Positions 46,942 to 59,526 of a DNA stretch of 64,000 bases are shown here, in pieces. The position numbers were made by a program, and so were the translations under genes. Under the pieces are notes generated by a model that saw nothing but the letters and a program-made list of their open reading frames with translations, had not been told where the DNA came from and made no database searches. Source of the stretch: Sequoia sempervirens (lineage: Eukaryota; Streptophyta; Pinopsida; Cupressales; Cupressaceae); NCBI GenBank assembly GCA_007258455.2, contig VDFB02252616.1, forward strand, positions 118,332,552-118,396,551. The letters run 5' to 3'. The stretch's first letter is position 1. Each line of letters starts with the position of its first letter.

Positions 46942-47163
46942 TCAAACCTCCTCCATATAACCATAAATGATATTGACATCATCATTCCGAAAAAAACTCG
47001 GATTACCCAATGTATTGTTCCAATGAAAACCATTATTCCACTGCAAGAGAGACAGAGCTGGTAATAACAAACTTCCATTGAAAAGGACCTTTTCTTTTGG
47101 GATTATTGAGTGCATTAATTTTTCTGTATATGGCAGCAGAAATTTAGTATGATACGGCCCCAA
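46942..47163 (-). other. Unrecognised 73-codon ORF in a higher-GC patch
   Basis: An open minus-strand frame from an ATG (MGPYHTKFLLPYTEKLMHSI) to TGA at 46942 lies in a 450-bp patch with more balanced composition than its surroundings. I do not recognise a family. It could be an exon of a decayed host gene or a fragment of another mobile element. Confidence 0.2.
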
Positions 47164-48644
47164 AGTATGGGGCCAACATTAATGGGAATACGAAGAAGAT
47201 TTGTAAGGAAAGTGAAAGTTTCTTACACAGGCCAGCTGCATATGGTTGAAGAGCATTCAACATCATCTGATACTTTCAGTTTCATTAACTACATCTGTTT
47301 GTTTAGAGTCCAGGCACTGCACTGCACTTATGTACACGTGCTTCGTATACTTCTTAATTGCAATGGTCCCAAACTTTGAAAGCCTTTTTTCAAGCTGAAA
47401 ATATTACAAAGAAATAACAGAAAAACTGTCAAAGCCTGTTTTCAATGGGGGTATTTTTATTTGTTTTCATTTTGAAATGACATATAAGTATTTATCATTT
47501 GGGTGTGTGAATGAGATGATAGGAGGTCGAAATCCAAGAAAGTTGCTAGCTCAAAAATGGTTCCATTGGTAAACCTGTCAGAGTGAGATGAGTTCATAGA
47601 GTTAATAAATTGGTTTTTAAGTGGGTTTATCAATTATGTTTTTAATTATTTTAGTTTTTAAATAAGATAGCTTACTTTATTCTTTAGGAATATATTTTTC
47701 TTTGATCAAATTTCTATGATATCAATTTAATAAATTTTAGAAATATTCAAAGACAAGAAGTAAACATGTAGGAAATGCTCTAGATGTTGATGCAAGTAAG
47801 GATTATGTCAATGAATTTATCTCAAGTGTTATTGTTTAAGCAACACACAATGACTAATTGGAAGGGTTTGGTTGACCCTAAATTTAAAATTGAATTTGAA
47901 ATCTAAAATTTTAGAGGCCATTTTCATAAACCATGCATCTGACTTGGGTCATTTCTACAAACCCCATATCTAACCCTAAGTGAGGAATGAAAAATTAAAG
48001 ACCAAGATTAGTCCCTAAGAGTGACTTGTTGATGAAATGAAGTAAAATCATTACACCATGTGTCCATTTATCATTGTATAACAAATAATCAATTTATAGT
48101 GGGTCCAAAATAAATGGAAAAAGTGAAAGGTATGTAATTTTGACCATTACAATTTGTCCCCACTTTGAATTGTAAGTGAACTACCATAAGAATGCATGGA
48201 AAAACAAAATCACACAACCAACATGAAAGTAAATTCATTCAAACACTTATAAAATGCATATAGATAAGGTTATGGATGTTGCTTCTTAGAACATGCTCCC
48301 TTGGAATGATTGTCCTTAGAAAACTACTAAAAAAAAATTCATTGACTAGCATCATGTAGGCATCTAAAACCAAAAGAAAAAGAAAAAGAGGAATGACTTG
48401 AGAGATATTCCACTTTTTGTAGAACAAGAATACCACCTAAGGCAACAACTAATAGATATTTCCCTAGGGAAATAGAAGTAATATGACACCAGTGGACTGT
48501 CTTTTTGATCATGTGATATTGACTACAAGCATACTCTAGAAAGGAATTTTAGTTTGATTTTGTGTTTCCCCCTCTTTAGTTAGTCATATGCAAAGAATAT
48601 AATTAAGTTGGTGGAGAGTTAAAAAAAATATGTAAAATGATATA
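47164..48644. other. Flank left of the tandem duplication, nothing recognised
   Basis: No gene recognised. The sequence has no counterpart elsewhere in the window. Confidence 0.4.
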
Positions 48645-48956
48645 ACATTGGGAAGCCCAATAACCACATAGGATTGTAAAGATAGCCCCATGACATCACA
48701 CATAATAATAGATACAAAAATGCCCCCAATGATACCCCACATAAATTGATGAAAGTAGCAATTAGTGCTAGATAAAAGATCATGCAAGCACAAATAATTA
48801 CATGAGATATCATCATGATAAACTTGTCAAAAAAAGTTACAATAATCATAAAGTATGTGATCCTAAGATAGTATCATGGTTAACATAAAGATAAAAAAGC
48901 ATAAGATCATAAGATTTGAGCTTGGTAATCATGAAAGGCCATGTAATCATCATAAC

Positions 48957-48969
48957 ATAAGATCATGTT
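48957..48969 (+). repeat. Target site duplication of the retroposon, left copy (13 bp)
   Basis: ATAAGATCATGTT, repeated at 49406-49418. The empty counterpart at 53822-53834 has one copy. Confidence 0.95.
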
Positions 48970-49405
48970 TTTGATTAAGGAACAAACAAGTTTTTTAAAG
49001 GGATCCTAAAGCCCTTAACAATAAGATAGCAACAAAAAGAACATTAACAGGCCCAAACAAAAACAAAAAGTAGCCCACAAAGAAGAAAATAGTGGAAACC
49101 AGGGTAGCACAGCAAAAAACCACAAAACAACCAGCTGCTAGGCCAGATTCCTGAGGATCTCCGTCACCTCCTGCTCTAATCTGTTCATTTTAAGTGCAGA
49201 CTTCTTGATCTCCTGGATATTTAATAAAGACTGGTTTGCCTTCCTTTTCATATTTGCTTTGGTCCTGTTGCTCGGTCCCCCACTATCTAGTTGCCCTTCC
49301 TCTTTGTCCAAATCAAAAAACACGACAATTTTAACATGATAAGCATTTTCTAGATTCTGCACCATGGTATTCATGGTTTCAGTAGTGGATTTTAAGATGT
49401 ACAAA
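48970..49405 (-). mobile_element. Target-primed (LINE/SINE-like) retroposon insertion, 5' truncated
   Basis: The 436-bp insert is flanked by a 13-bp duplication and is absent from unit II. Read on the minus strand it ends in CCTTAATCAAA, a short A-rich tail, before the duplication. This is the arrangement expected of target-primed reverse transcription. It contains an 88-codon open frame (49404-49138, MYILKSTTETMNTMVQNLEN ... RNLA) with helical character. I recognise no domain in it. It may be the 3' end of a non-LTR element ORF with its 3' UTR. Confidence 0.75.
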
Positions 49406-49418
49406 ATAAGATCATGTT
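49406..49418 (+). repeat. Target site duplication of the retroposon, right copy (13 bp)
   Basis: Identical to 48957-48969. Confidence 0.95.
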
Positions 49419-49956
49419 AATACAACATGTGATAAAAAAAATAGAATTCATAATAATTTGAATCATATAAAAAATTATAAAATAATATCATCAATATAGA
49501 AGAATACACTTGGATAAAACCATAAATGATATGCCCCAAAGTTGAAGACATCATCTAAATAATATAATGCATATATAGATAAGTATATAGAGCATGAAAG
49601 ATTTAAATCAAAGTAACCAATAGTATTGGAAGTTGTAACATTGAAAATTGTCACCCTTGACAATTTCACACTAGGTTTTGCTCCCCCTATGTGTTTGGAC
49701 CTAATTATGCCATTAATTTCCCATTTTATGAATATCATCGGAAATGAAAACAATGGAAATGAAAACAAGCATTTGATATTTCACCCGACACTTTGGGCCC
49801 CAAAAAGAATGGGTCTGGTCTAGGGTGCCTCACACACTAGACCACCTCTTTTTGGTTCCAATTTGAATATGTTGGTGTTGGTATTTTATTATTTGAATTT
49901 CCAATTTTATTTTTCGGCTATCAACATTTGATTTTCAAGAAATTAGAATAATTGCA

Positions 49957-49964
49957 TATAAATA
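49957..49964 (+). promoter_or_regulatory. TATA box in unit I LTR
   Basis: GCATATAAATACTAG; the same element is at 54232-54239 in unit II and at 57267-57274 in the third LTR. Confidence 0.55.
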
Positions 49965-50431
49965 CTAGTCTATTTCATCATTAGAAATCCTAATGAGAGC
50001 TAGAAAATCTATTGAGCAAATTGAGGATCCTAAAATCAGTCAAGGCAATTCAAGGGAAAATTTAGCAGCATTATTACAACACTTTCATAAAATCAAGATC
50101 AATCTTTCAAGACATCAAGAAGAATAAGTCCATTTATGTGCAAGGATCTATCAAGATCAATCATGCCATTTTGTAAAGATGTATTGAGTTATCCTCCACA
50201 TGCTATCTACAAGGTCATCTATTATGTTTTGGGAACTAACCTTTTGCAAGTCTATCAAGCAATCAAGGCATCCATCAATCAACTTTTGTGGCAACTTATG
50301 TGACATCACTTCATCAAGGGTTTCACATCAAGGTAACATTATTATTTATTATTTATCATTTCAATCTTATTATTGTTTTGGCCTCTACTTGACTTAGAGT
50401 ATGCCCTCTTGATCATCATCAATCATTGTAC

Positions 50432-50482
50432 ATGGAGGAAGAAATACCAAAATGATGTTTGACTTAGGCAAGCCCCTATACA
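50432..50482 (+). repeat. Shared LTR hairpin module, copy 3
   Basis: Unit I LTR: AGAAATACCAAAATGATGTT then TTGACTTAGGCAAGCCCC. The stem is shorter but the loop is the same. Confidence 0.65.
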
Positions 50483-50986
50483 TCAAAACGTTTCCCCCTC
50501 TTTTCATGTGTGCAGTCCAAATATGAAGGTTTTGGTAGGTGACAGTCTCAAAAAATGCTATACAAACCTTAATCCATAGTTCAAAAAATTTAGATCCAAA
50601 AAAGTAGGAGCCTAGTTTGAGGTGCACCATGCCCTAGACCATCCATTTTATCTTCAAATTTGTAGTGCAAGTTCCTCACTATTGTCATTTCTCATATCTA
50701 GGTTAATAGAACTACTACTTTTGTTTTCATCTGTGTGATAAATTACATTTTCAGATCTAGGGTTATATGTCAAATAGACTTTTCAAATCATACTTTAAAT
50801 TTATCATCCTCCCAACTCAATATGGCATAAACCCTAGGAGGTTGGCTGGCGGCAAGCTAATCATCAAACCCTAGTTGGTTTATGTTTAAATATTGAGTCA
50901 AGTGAAAAGGAGATAATCTTAGTTAGCCTAATTGGATCTAGGATCACTTTTCATACTTAAAAGAAGGATAATATTTTAATAAATCA

Positions 50987-53166
50987 TCTTCATCATATTT
51001 TTATGGTTTGTAACCATTTTCAAGTAATTAAGTTTCATCATGATAAGATATATCATTTTTAGTTCATGTACTTACAATATAAGGAATGGTGTAATTCCCT
51101 TTTCTATCCATTACCCCTATATTTTTGGAGAAGTTTTTATTTGAGTCTTTGAAATATTTTCATTTTCTTAATGATGTGTATCCAAAGGTGATTCCTTTAG
51201 AAGAAGTAGCAATGATATTTTCAAAACTTACTTTCATATTTTTCCTCAGAGTATAGAGATGAAATATTCCTAGTTTTGTTATATATGGAGGATGAGAAAA
51301 ATCTTGCTCTTGCTAAACACTTGTAGTGGAAGACAAGAATTGTAAGTTCCTATATCTTAATTTTTAATTCATACTTGCTTTCTTCATTGTAAATGAATAT
51401 TAATACTTAACTTATGAACCTTATCTTGCCACTTTTAGTGATTCATTAGGATTCAACATGTGATACCTTCTATCCTTATGTTCATAGAACTTACATGAGA
51501 GCTTCTATACAATTACAAAGTTTGAAATGACTTGACCCTAAAATAAGTATGTATGCATCTATCTTTACTTTCATAATTTTATCTCCACAAATCATTTCAA
51601 TTGTTGATGGATCATAGAATAAACACCTTAACTATTCAATTTGGTATCTTACAAGAGAAAAAAGTATCAGAAGATAGGATGACATGGAATAAAACCTCAA
51701 CCTCTTTAAGCCTCACTTGGAGAGCCAAAATTATGCATCAAGACTAAAGTAGGAATACGAATATCATTAATAATCTTCAATGGTATATGTGAGTGGGCAT
51801 AATTTTCCTACTAAAAATGATCATCATACAAAATTCCTTCATGTAAATGTACAATTTATTTGCTAGATTGATGAGGTTACCCTCACACATGGATGACTAT
51901 GGATATTACAAAAAATATTTAATTGATCATAATAATTGTTTTGAGGGATCTCATCATAAATATCAATAATTAGAGGCATAGTAGGAGAAGAATCTATAGC
52001 ATGTATCATCCCCATGTTCATACAAAACTTACATGAGAGCTTCTATATAATTACAAAGTGTGAAATGACTTGAGGTCCTAAAATAGGTATGTATGCATCT
52101 ATCTTTACTTTCATAATTTTATCTCCATGAATCATTTCAATTGTTCATGGATCGTAGAATAAACACCTTAACTATTCAATTTGGTATCTTATAAGAGAAA
52201 AAATATTGGAAGATAAGATGACATGGAATAAAACCTCAACCTCTTTAAGTCTCATTTGGAGAGCCAAATTTATGCATCAAGACTAAAGTAGGAATACAAA
52301 TATATCATTAGTAATCTTCAATGGTATATGTGAGTGGGTACAATTTTCCTACTACAAATGGTCATCATATAAAATTCCTTCATGTAAATGTACAATTTAT
52401 TTGCTAGATTGATGAGGTTACCCTTACACATGGATGACTATGGATATTACAAAAAATATACAATGGATCATAATAATTGTTTTGAGGGATCTCATCATAA
52501 AAACCAATAATTAGAGGTATAGTAGGAGAAGAAGATATAGCATGTATCATCCCTATGCAAGTATCCATAAGAGGGAAAAGATATACCAATATATTGTATA
52601 TTCATAAAATCTGACTCCATATGTTTAAGTGTCACTGAATTAGAAAAATCTTGAGCACCTGCCAAAATTCTATATTTCTAGAATGAGAATGTGAAGAAAA
52701 TAGATTTGTAAAAAAAAAAAAACTTTTAATCAAACATGGGGAAAACATTTGTGAGTTCCACTTTTGGGCCAAAATGGATCACATCCAAAATCACATAGGT
52801 TTTATCTAACCACCTACAATTGAACATGTCACATGTTGTGAGGACATAAGGTTCAACTAAATATTATTCTATCAAATTCCCTCATATTTTTTTCATTAAA
52901 AAATGGTTTGGTCCATTATTTTAGCACTTTTTTTAAATGAAAAAAATGACATACCTTCTTGCATGCTCAAATATTATAGTGTGCAAGACATGGGGTTATA
53001 CATGTGGAGGAAAAAGTGGAATGAATCATGATTTCTCCTACTTGGTTGTGCCAATAATTAAAGAAAGAGGAAATCTTGATCTATTGTAGTATGATTGTTT
53101 TAAGGATATTGATGACATTAAATTTTATCCTACTTTTGATCTAACAAGGTTTTGATAAAACTATAT
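50987..53166 (+). other. Non-coding interior of unit I
   Basis: It contains no gag or pol motif. It resembles the interior of a non-autonomous LTR element. A 60-codon minus-strand frame (52589-52404) is conserved in the other copies but is unrecognised. An A-run at about 52711 differs in length between copies. Confidence 0.6.
51481..52555 (+). repeat. 536-bp tandem duplication inside unit I
   Basis: Copies start at 51481 and 52017 (TTCATA...). Unit II has a single copy (from 55766). The second copy in unit I is nearly identical to the one in unit II, while the first differs from both at many sites. Confidence 0.95.
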
Positions 53167-53526
53167 TGTTAGAAATTGTACCTCCTTTTCGGTGAAAGAA
53201 CAATTTCACACTATATTTGGGACCTAATTGTGTGACCCTTTCATCAATGCATTTAAACATTCCCTAATCAAGCCCTAATTTCCTAATTTATGCATTTCAT
53301 GGCCCATTTGGACATTTATCAAGAAAACCCATTTACAAAACCAATGCAAACATTTAATATTTTTCTCTCGACACTTCACACCCTACAAAATATAGGATGA
53401 CTTGGTCCACCTATTTTTCCTCTAATTTTTATATGTCGATGACAGTAATTTGTTATTTGAATTTCAAATGTCAAATGTCGGTTATCGGGATCTAATAATA
53501 ATTTTTATAGGTTGATGACGGTAACC
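53167..53526 (+). repeat. First 340-360 bp of an LTR at the end of unit I
   Basis: It starts TGTTAGAAATTGTACC and matches the first part of the LTR at 56910. It breaks off at about 53515, where unit II begins. It marks the duplication junction inside the LTR. Confidence 0.85.
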
Positions 53527-56500
53527 TTGGGAAGCCCAATAGCCACATAGGATTGTAAAGATAGCCTCATAATAATATGTACAAAAATTCCCCTAATGGT
53601 ACCCCACATAAGCTGATGAAAGTAGCAATTAGTGCTAGATAAAAGATCGTGCAAGCACAAATAATTGTGAGATATCATGATGATAAACTTGTCAAAAAAA
53701 GTTACAATAATCATAAAGTATGTGATCCTAAGATAGTATCATGGTTAGCATAAACATAAAAAAGCATAGGATCATAAGATTTGAGCTTGGAAATCATGAA
53801 AGGCCATGTAATCATCATAAGATAAGATCATGTTAATAAAACATGTGATAAAAAATAGAATTCATAATAGTTTGAATCATATAAAAAATTATAAAATTAT
53901 ATCATCAATATAGAATAATAGTGATTATATAAGTGCTTATGTGGGTGGTGTTGATATTTTGTAATAATTTTTGACCTAATTATGCCTTTAATTTCCCATT
54001 TTATGAATATCCTCGACAAATCAAACAATGGAAATGAAAGTTATCATTTGATATTTCACCTAACACTTTGGGCCCCGAAAAGAATGGGTCTGGTCTAGGG
54101 CACCCCACACCCTAGACCACTTCTTTTTTGCTCCAATTTGAATATGTCGGTGTTGGTATTTTATTATTTGAATTTCCAATTTCATTTTTTGGCTATCAAT
54201 ACTTCATTTTTGAGAAATTAGAATAATTGCATATAAATACTAGTCTTTTTCATCATTTGAAATCCTTATGAGAGCTAGAAAATCTATTGATCAACTTGAG
54301 GATCCTAAAATCAATCAAGGAAATTCAAGGGTAGATTTAGCAACATTATTACAACACTTCCATAAATCAAGATCAATCTTTCAAGACATCAAGAAGAATG
54401 AGTCCATTTATGTGCAAGGATCTATCATGATAAATCATGCCATTTTGTAAAGATATGTTGAGGTGTCCTACATGCTATCTAAAAGGTCATCTATTATGTT
54501 TTGGGAACTAACCTTTTGCAGGTATATCAAGCAATCAAGGCATCCATCAATCAGATTTTATGGAAACTTATGTGACATCACTTCATCAAGGGTTTCACAT
54601 CAAGGTAACATTATTATTTATTATTTATCATTTCAATATTTTTTTTTGGCCTTTGCTTGACTTATATTGTGCCCTCTTGATCATCATCAATCATTGTACA
54701 TAGAGGTGGAAATTCCAAAATGATGTTTGACTTAGGCAAGCCCCTATACATCAAAACCTTTCCCCCTCTTTTCATGTGTGCAGTCCAGATTTGAAGGTTT
54801 CAGTAGGTGTCAGTCTCAGAAAACACAATGCAAACCTTAATCCATAGTTCATAATTTTTAGATCCAAAAAAGGGCCTAGTCTAGGGCACACCATGCCCTA
54901 TACCATACATTTTATCTTCAAATTTGTATTGCAAGTTCCTCACTATTGTCATTTCTCATATCTAGGTCAATTTTGCTACTTTTGTTTTCATTTGTGTGAT
55001 AAATTGCATTCTCAGATCAGATCTAGGGTTAAATATGTCAAATAGGCTTGTTAAATCATACATTACATTTATCATCCTCCCAACTCAATATGACATAAAC
55101 CCTAGGAGGTTGGCTCTCCCTTGAGGCAAGAAGCTAATCATCAAACCCTAGTTGGTTTATGTTTAAATATTGAGTCAAGTGAAAAGAAGATAATCTTAGT
55201 TAACCTAATTGGGTCTAGGATCACTTTTCCTAATTAAAAGAAGGATAATATTTTAATAAATCATCTTCATCATAGTTTTATGGTTTGCAACCACTTTCAA
55301 GTAATTAAGTTTCATCATGATAAGATATGTCATTTTTGGTTCATGTACTTACAATATAAGGAATGGTGTAATTCCCTTTTCTATCCATTGCCCCTATACC
55401 TTTGGAGAAGGATTTATTTGTCTTTGAAATATTTTCATTTTTCTTAATGATGCATATCCAAAGGTGATTCCTTTAGAAGAAGTAGCAATGGGACTGTCAA
55501 AACTTACTTTCATATTATTTCTTAGAGCATAGAGATGAAATATTCCTAGTTTTGTTATATATGGAGGATGAGAATCTTCCTATTTTCTCTTGAGAAACAT
55601 TAGAAGGAAATAAATTCTAAGATTTTTTTTACTCCAATATCTTAATTTTTAATCCATACTTGGTTTCTTCATTGTAAATACATATTAATACTTAACTTAT
55701 GAACCTTATCTTTCCACTTTTAGTGATTCATTATGATTCAACATGTGATACCTTCTATCCTTATGTTCATACAAAACTTACATGAGAGCTTCTATATAAT
55801 TACAAAGTGTGAAATGACTTGAGGTCCTAAAATAGGTATGTATGCATCTATCTTTACTTTCATAATTTTATCTCCATGAATCATTTCAATTGTTCATGGA
55901 TCGTAGAATAAACACCTTAACTATTCAATTTGGTATCTTATAAGAGAAAAAATATTGGAAGATAAGATGACATGGAATAAAACCTCAACCTCTTTAAGTC
56001 TCATTTGGAGAGCCAAATTTATGCATCAAGACTAAAGTAGGAATACAAATATATCATTAGTAATCTTCAATGGTATATGTGAGTGGGTACAATTTTCCTA
56101 CTACAAATGGTCATCATATAAAATTCCTTCATGTAAATGTACAATTTATTTGCTAGATTGATGAGGTTACCCTTACACATGGATGACTATGGATATTACA
56201 AAAAATATACAATGGATCATAATAATTGTTTTGAGGGATCTCATCATAAAAACCAATAATTAGAGGTATAGTAGGAGAAGATATAGCATGTATCATCCCT
56301 ATGCAAGTATCCATAAGAGGGAAAAGATATACCAATATATTGTATATTCATAAAATCTGACTCCATATGTTTAAGTGTCACTGAATTAGAAAAATCTTGA
56401 GCACCTACCAAAATTCTATATTTCTAGAATGAGAATGTGAAGAAAATAGATTTGTAAAAAAAAAAAACTTTTAATCAAATATGGGGAAAACATTTGTGAG

Positions 56501-57245
56501 TTCCACTTTTGGGCCAAAATGGATCACATCCAAAATCACATAGGTTTTATCTAACCACCTACAATTGAACATGTCACATGTTGTGAGGACATAGGGTTCA
56601 ACTAAATATTATTCTATCAAATTCCCTCGTGATTTTTATCATTAAAAAATGGTTTGGTCCGTTATTTTAGATTTTTTAGGTGAAAAAAATGGCATACCTT
56701 CTTGCATGCTCAAATATTATAGTGTGCAAGACATGGTGTTATGCATGTGGAGGAAAAAATGGAATGAATCATTTTTTCTCCTACTTGGTTGTGTCGATAA
56801 TTAAAGAAAGAGGAAATCTTGATCTATTGTAGTGTGCTTTTATAAAGGATATTGATGACATTAAATTTTATCCTACTTTTGATCTAACAAGGGTTTGATC
56901 AAACTATATTGTTGGAAATTGTACTCCCTTTTAGGTGAAAGAACAATTTCACACTTTATTTGGGACCTACTTGTGTGACCCTTTCATCAATGTATTTAAA
57001 CATTCCCTAATCAAGCCCTAATTTCCTAATTTATGCATTTCATGGCCCATTTGGACATTTATCAAGAAAACCCATCTACAAAACCAATGCAAACATTTAA
57101 TATTTTTCTCCCAAAACTTCACACCTTGCAAAATATAGGGCGTCTTGGTCCCCCTTTTTTTCCTCTAATTTTTAATATGTCGAGGATTGCACAATTTGTT
57201 ATTTGAATTTCAAATGTCGAATGTCGGCTATCAAGATGTAATTTG
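53527..57245 (+). repeat. Tandem duplication unit II
   Basis: It repeats unit I in the same order: flank segment (53527 to about 53945, without the retroposon), LTR block to 55263, non-coding interior (55264-56909) and LTR start. Unlike unit I, the last LTR continues to full length. Confidence 0.9.
54700..54752 (+). repeat. Shared LTR hairpin module, copy 4
   Basis: Unit II LTR, nearly identical to copy 3. Confidence 0.65.
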
Positions 57246-57266
57246 TGGGAAATTGGATTAAATGCC

Positions 57267-57274
57267 TATAAATA
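57267..57274 (+). promoter_or_regulatory. TATA box in the third LTR
   Basis: GCCTATAAATACCTAG, about 357 bp into the LTR. Confidence 0.55.
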
Positions 57275-57744
57275 CCTAGTCATTTCACCATTTGAAAACT
57301 AATGGGAAAATTGGAGAAAAAAATAGGAAAGAAATTATTGTGACAATTTCCTTTTGTCAAAATATATTTGAATTTGTAGATTTTCAAGCATATTTTCAGA
57401 TCCAATCAATTTTTATTCAATGATTGGAATTTGATGCCAATAGAAGGACATGATGGAATCTAGATTTGGAAAGTGCTCTTAGCTATTTTCTACAATCTAA
57501 TGACCTCTTTTTAGAGTGTTCTCATCTTCAAGATTCATTCTACTTGTTTCCTAAAGCAAGGTATCATTATGTTTCAAATTTCTTAAGGGTATTTGACTTT
57601 CTCTTAGGTAGATATTATCATAGTCATTTAGGAATCCTTCTCTAATGCACTTGAGTAGGGATTTATGCATTTTATCTCTTTACAACCTTAGATGCACTTA
57701 AGGTTAGGAGCACACACTTTTATCAATTAGTATATTGGCTATTT

Positions 57745-57806
57745 GTGGAGGTAGAAATACCAAAATAGGGGTCTAATTGAGGAAAACTCCTATATAGCAA
57801 CCCCCA
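57745..57806 (+). repeat. Shared LTR hairpin module, copy 5
   Basis: Third LTR: TGGAGGTAGAAATACCAAAA followed by TAGGGGT and ACTCCTA arms, which pair with one G-U. The sequence differs from copies 1 and 2 while pairing is kept. Confidence 0.65.
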
Positions 57807-58171
57807 CCATTTCTTTTCCAAATTCATTGTAGGTTTAGATCCAAAGATGAAAATTTGTAGAGAGGGAAATGAAAGGCAAACACATAATTCACAAGAATGC
57901 ATTTTTAGACCTGAAAGAAGTCAATTATGACATAATCACCCTATACGACTTAGTCCTCCAATTTTAGCTCCAAATTTGTATGACAGGTGCACGAAAATAT
58001 GCCTTTCTTAGATATATTATGGAAATAAAGGGATCAGATCTAAGGTTGATTGACTCACCAAGTTGAAATTCAATCTAATCTCTTTATTGATTTGTATCCT
58101 AATGTTCTTTGAAAAAGGATTGATGTTAGCGATCTATGCATTATACCTAGGATCCCTCTTTTAATAAAACA

Positions 58172-58829
58172 TTTTGTTGAACCTGAGATTTTGAACATCA
58201 TTTAGATCTTTGATTTGTTAGAATTCTTTTAGAATTGAAAAAGTGTGCAAATATTGTGAAAATTTAAAGAAATTTAGCCTTTTGTTTGCAAAAAAGTGTC
58301 TTTGCATTTGAAGGAAAAAGTATCATTTTGCTTGATTTGGTGCAAAATTGTGAATAATTGTTGCATTTTTGTATTGAAAATTATCAAATCTATAGGTAAA
58401 TGGTATGAACTTCTTAAATAATTGGATAATTGGGTTAAATTAGCTTTCATTTTGCAAAATTAAAAAACCCTAGGTTGTTACACTACATTACAAACTCAAA
58501 ATTTATCAAAACATGAGCAAATTTAATTTTAGATTTGGGTCAACATGCTATTAGAAATCCATTACCTATCCCTACTACCATAGGACCTAAAATTTTAGAT
58601 AGATTCCAAGCCAAACATAGATTCCCTGGGCAACCTTTTCCAATTAATCTGTCTAAAAATTTTGGAGCAAATTCATATATGTTATCACTCTACAAATCTA
58701 GACTCTAATTTCGAGATTTGTGTCTACAACAAGTATGTGAGTCTATTTTTAATCCTAGTTTATCTTAACATGCATAAAAACGAATTGAAATCAAAATTTA
58801 ATGATTAATCTTGGAGAAAGCATAGTAAT
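58172..58829 (+). other. Leader of element B
   Basis: Non-coding DNA between the third LTR and the first gag-like frame. No tandem array like that of element M is seen. Confidence 0.5.
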
Positions 58830-59526
58830 TTGATCATGTCAAATCTCCTTTTTCAAGTTCATTGTATACCTATCAAGCACCCTATTTGTGACGACTTTCA
58901 TATGTTAGATGATGCCCTTGGGACTCCATCCCAACTATATCATCCACAAAGGCTTCTAAAATTCCAACTCACCAAAGAAAAATTAATGCAATCACACCTC
59001 AACTTATCATTTATCCACCTACAAAGCAACCTCAAGTCCAAACCAAAAATCTACTTATCATAGGACCACCGTAAAACAAACCAAAACCTTTCGGTCACAT
59101 TTTCAACTTTGCAAGGCAATTCACCTAACACAACCATGCAAGCAATGTATCACAACAACAACATTATCATGTTGTTACTCATACATATAACACAAGAAAT
59201 AATAAGAAACCAAGACAAACACAACCCATTCCTTCGTCCATACCACTCCCACAACCTATCTTACCTAATGCACTTTATCTACCTCAACATAGTGGTAAGG
59301 AGTATGATCTTGTGGAGAAAATTTGTGCTACTCTTGCTGAGATATCTTTGTGGGATTTGATTCAAACACCACCTGTTTATCATGGCATGCTTCAAGATGC
59401 TTTGCAAAAAAAATTGGTGCCTCCTAGTGCACAACCAAATGATGTATTAGCTTTGCTTGAGGCTATGAATTCAACTACTTTGGACATTTTCTTTCATCAA
59501 AATGAATTAGCCCCTTTGGAAACGTA
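58830..59526 (+). pseudogene. gag: Gag C-terminal remnant of element B
   Basis: Short frames give a Pro/His/Gln-rich linker. After a shift near 59300 they give EYDLVEKICATLAEISLWDL and IQTPPVYHGMLQDALQKKLV, the Gag-protease linker also present in element A. The stop at 59527 falls before the protease. The Gag core domain is not seen. Confidence 0.65.

Larger units (their letters stand above)
49624..50986 (+). repeat. LTR-like block of unit I
   Basis: It aligns with 53950-55263 in unit II, and more distantly with the LTR at 56910-58171: similar start, TATA element, shared hairpin module and AATAAATCA end. About 1.36 kb. The start is TATTGGAAG where the third LTR has TGTTGGAAA. Confidence 0.7.
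48645..53526 (+). repeat. Tandem duplication unit I (flank segment, LTR, non-coding interior, start of next LTR)
   Basis: It starts TTGGGAAGCCCAATA, which recurs at 53527 at the head of unit II, and the two units align along their length with moderate divergence. Unit I additionally holds a 436-bp retroposon (48970-49405) and a 536-bp internal tandem duplication (51481-52555). Without these, the units are of similar size, near 3.8-3.9 kb. Confidence 0.9.
56910..58171 (+). repeat. Third LTR (5' LTR of element B)
   Basis: It starts TGTTGGAAATTGTACTCCC and ends TTAATAAAACA at 58171, about 1262 bp, with TG...CA ends. A TATA element is at 57267. It is followed by TTTTGTTGAACCTGAG, like the sequence after the left LTR of element A, and then by gag remains. 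Confidence 0.7.

Noticed and set aside
46942..47379. Host gene exon
   Set aside because: Frames on both strands are short and not recognised, with no consistent splice sites, so it is kept only as an unrecognised ORF at low confidence.
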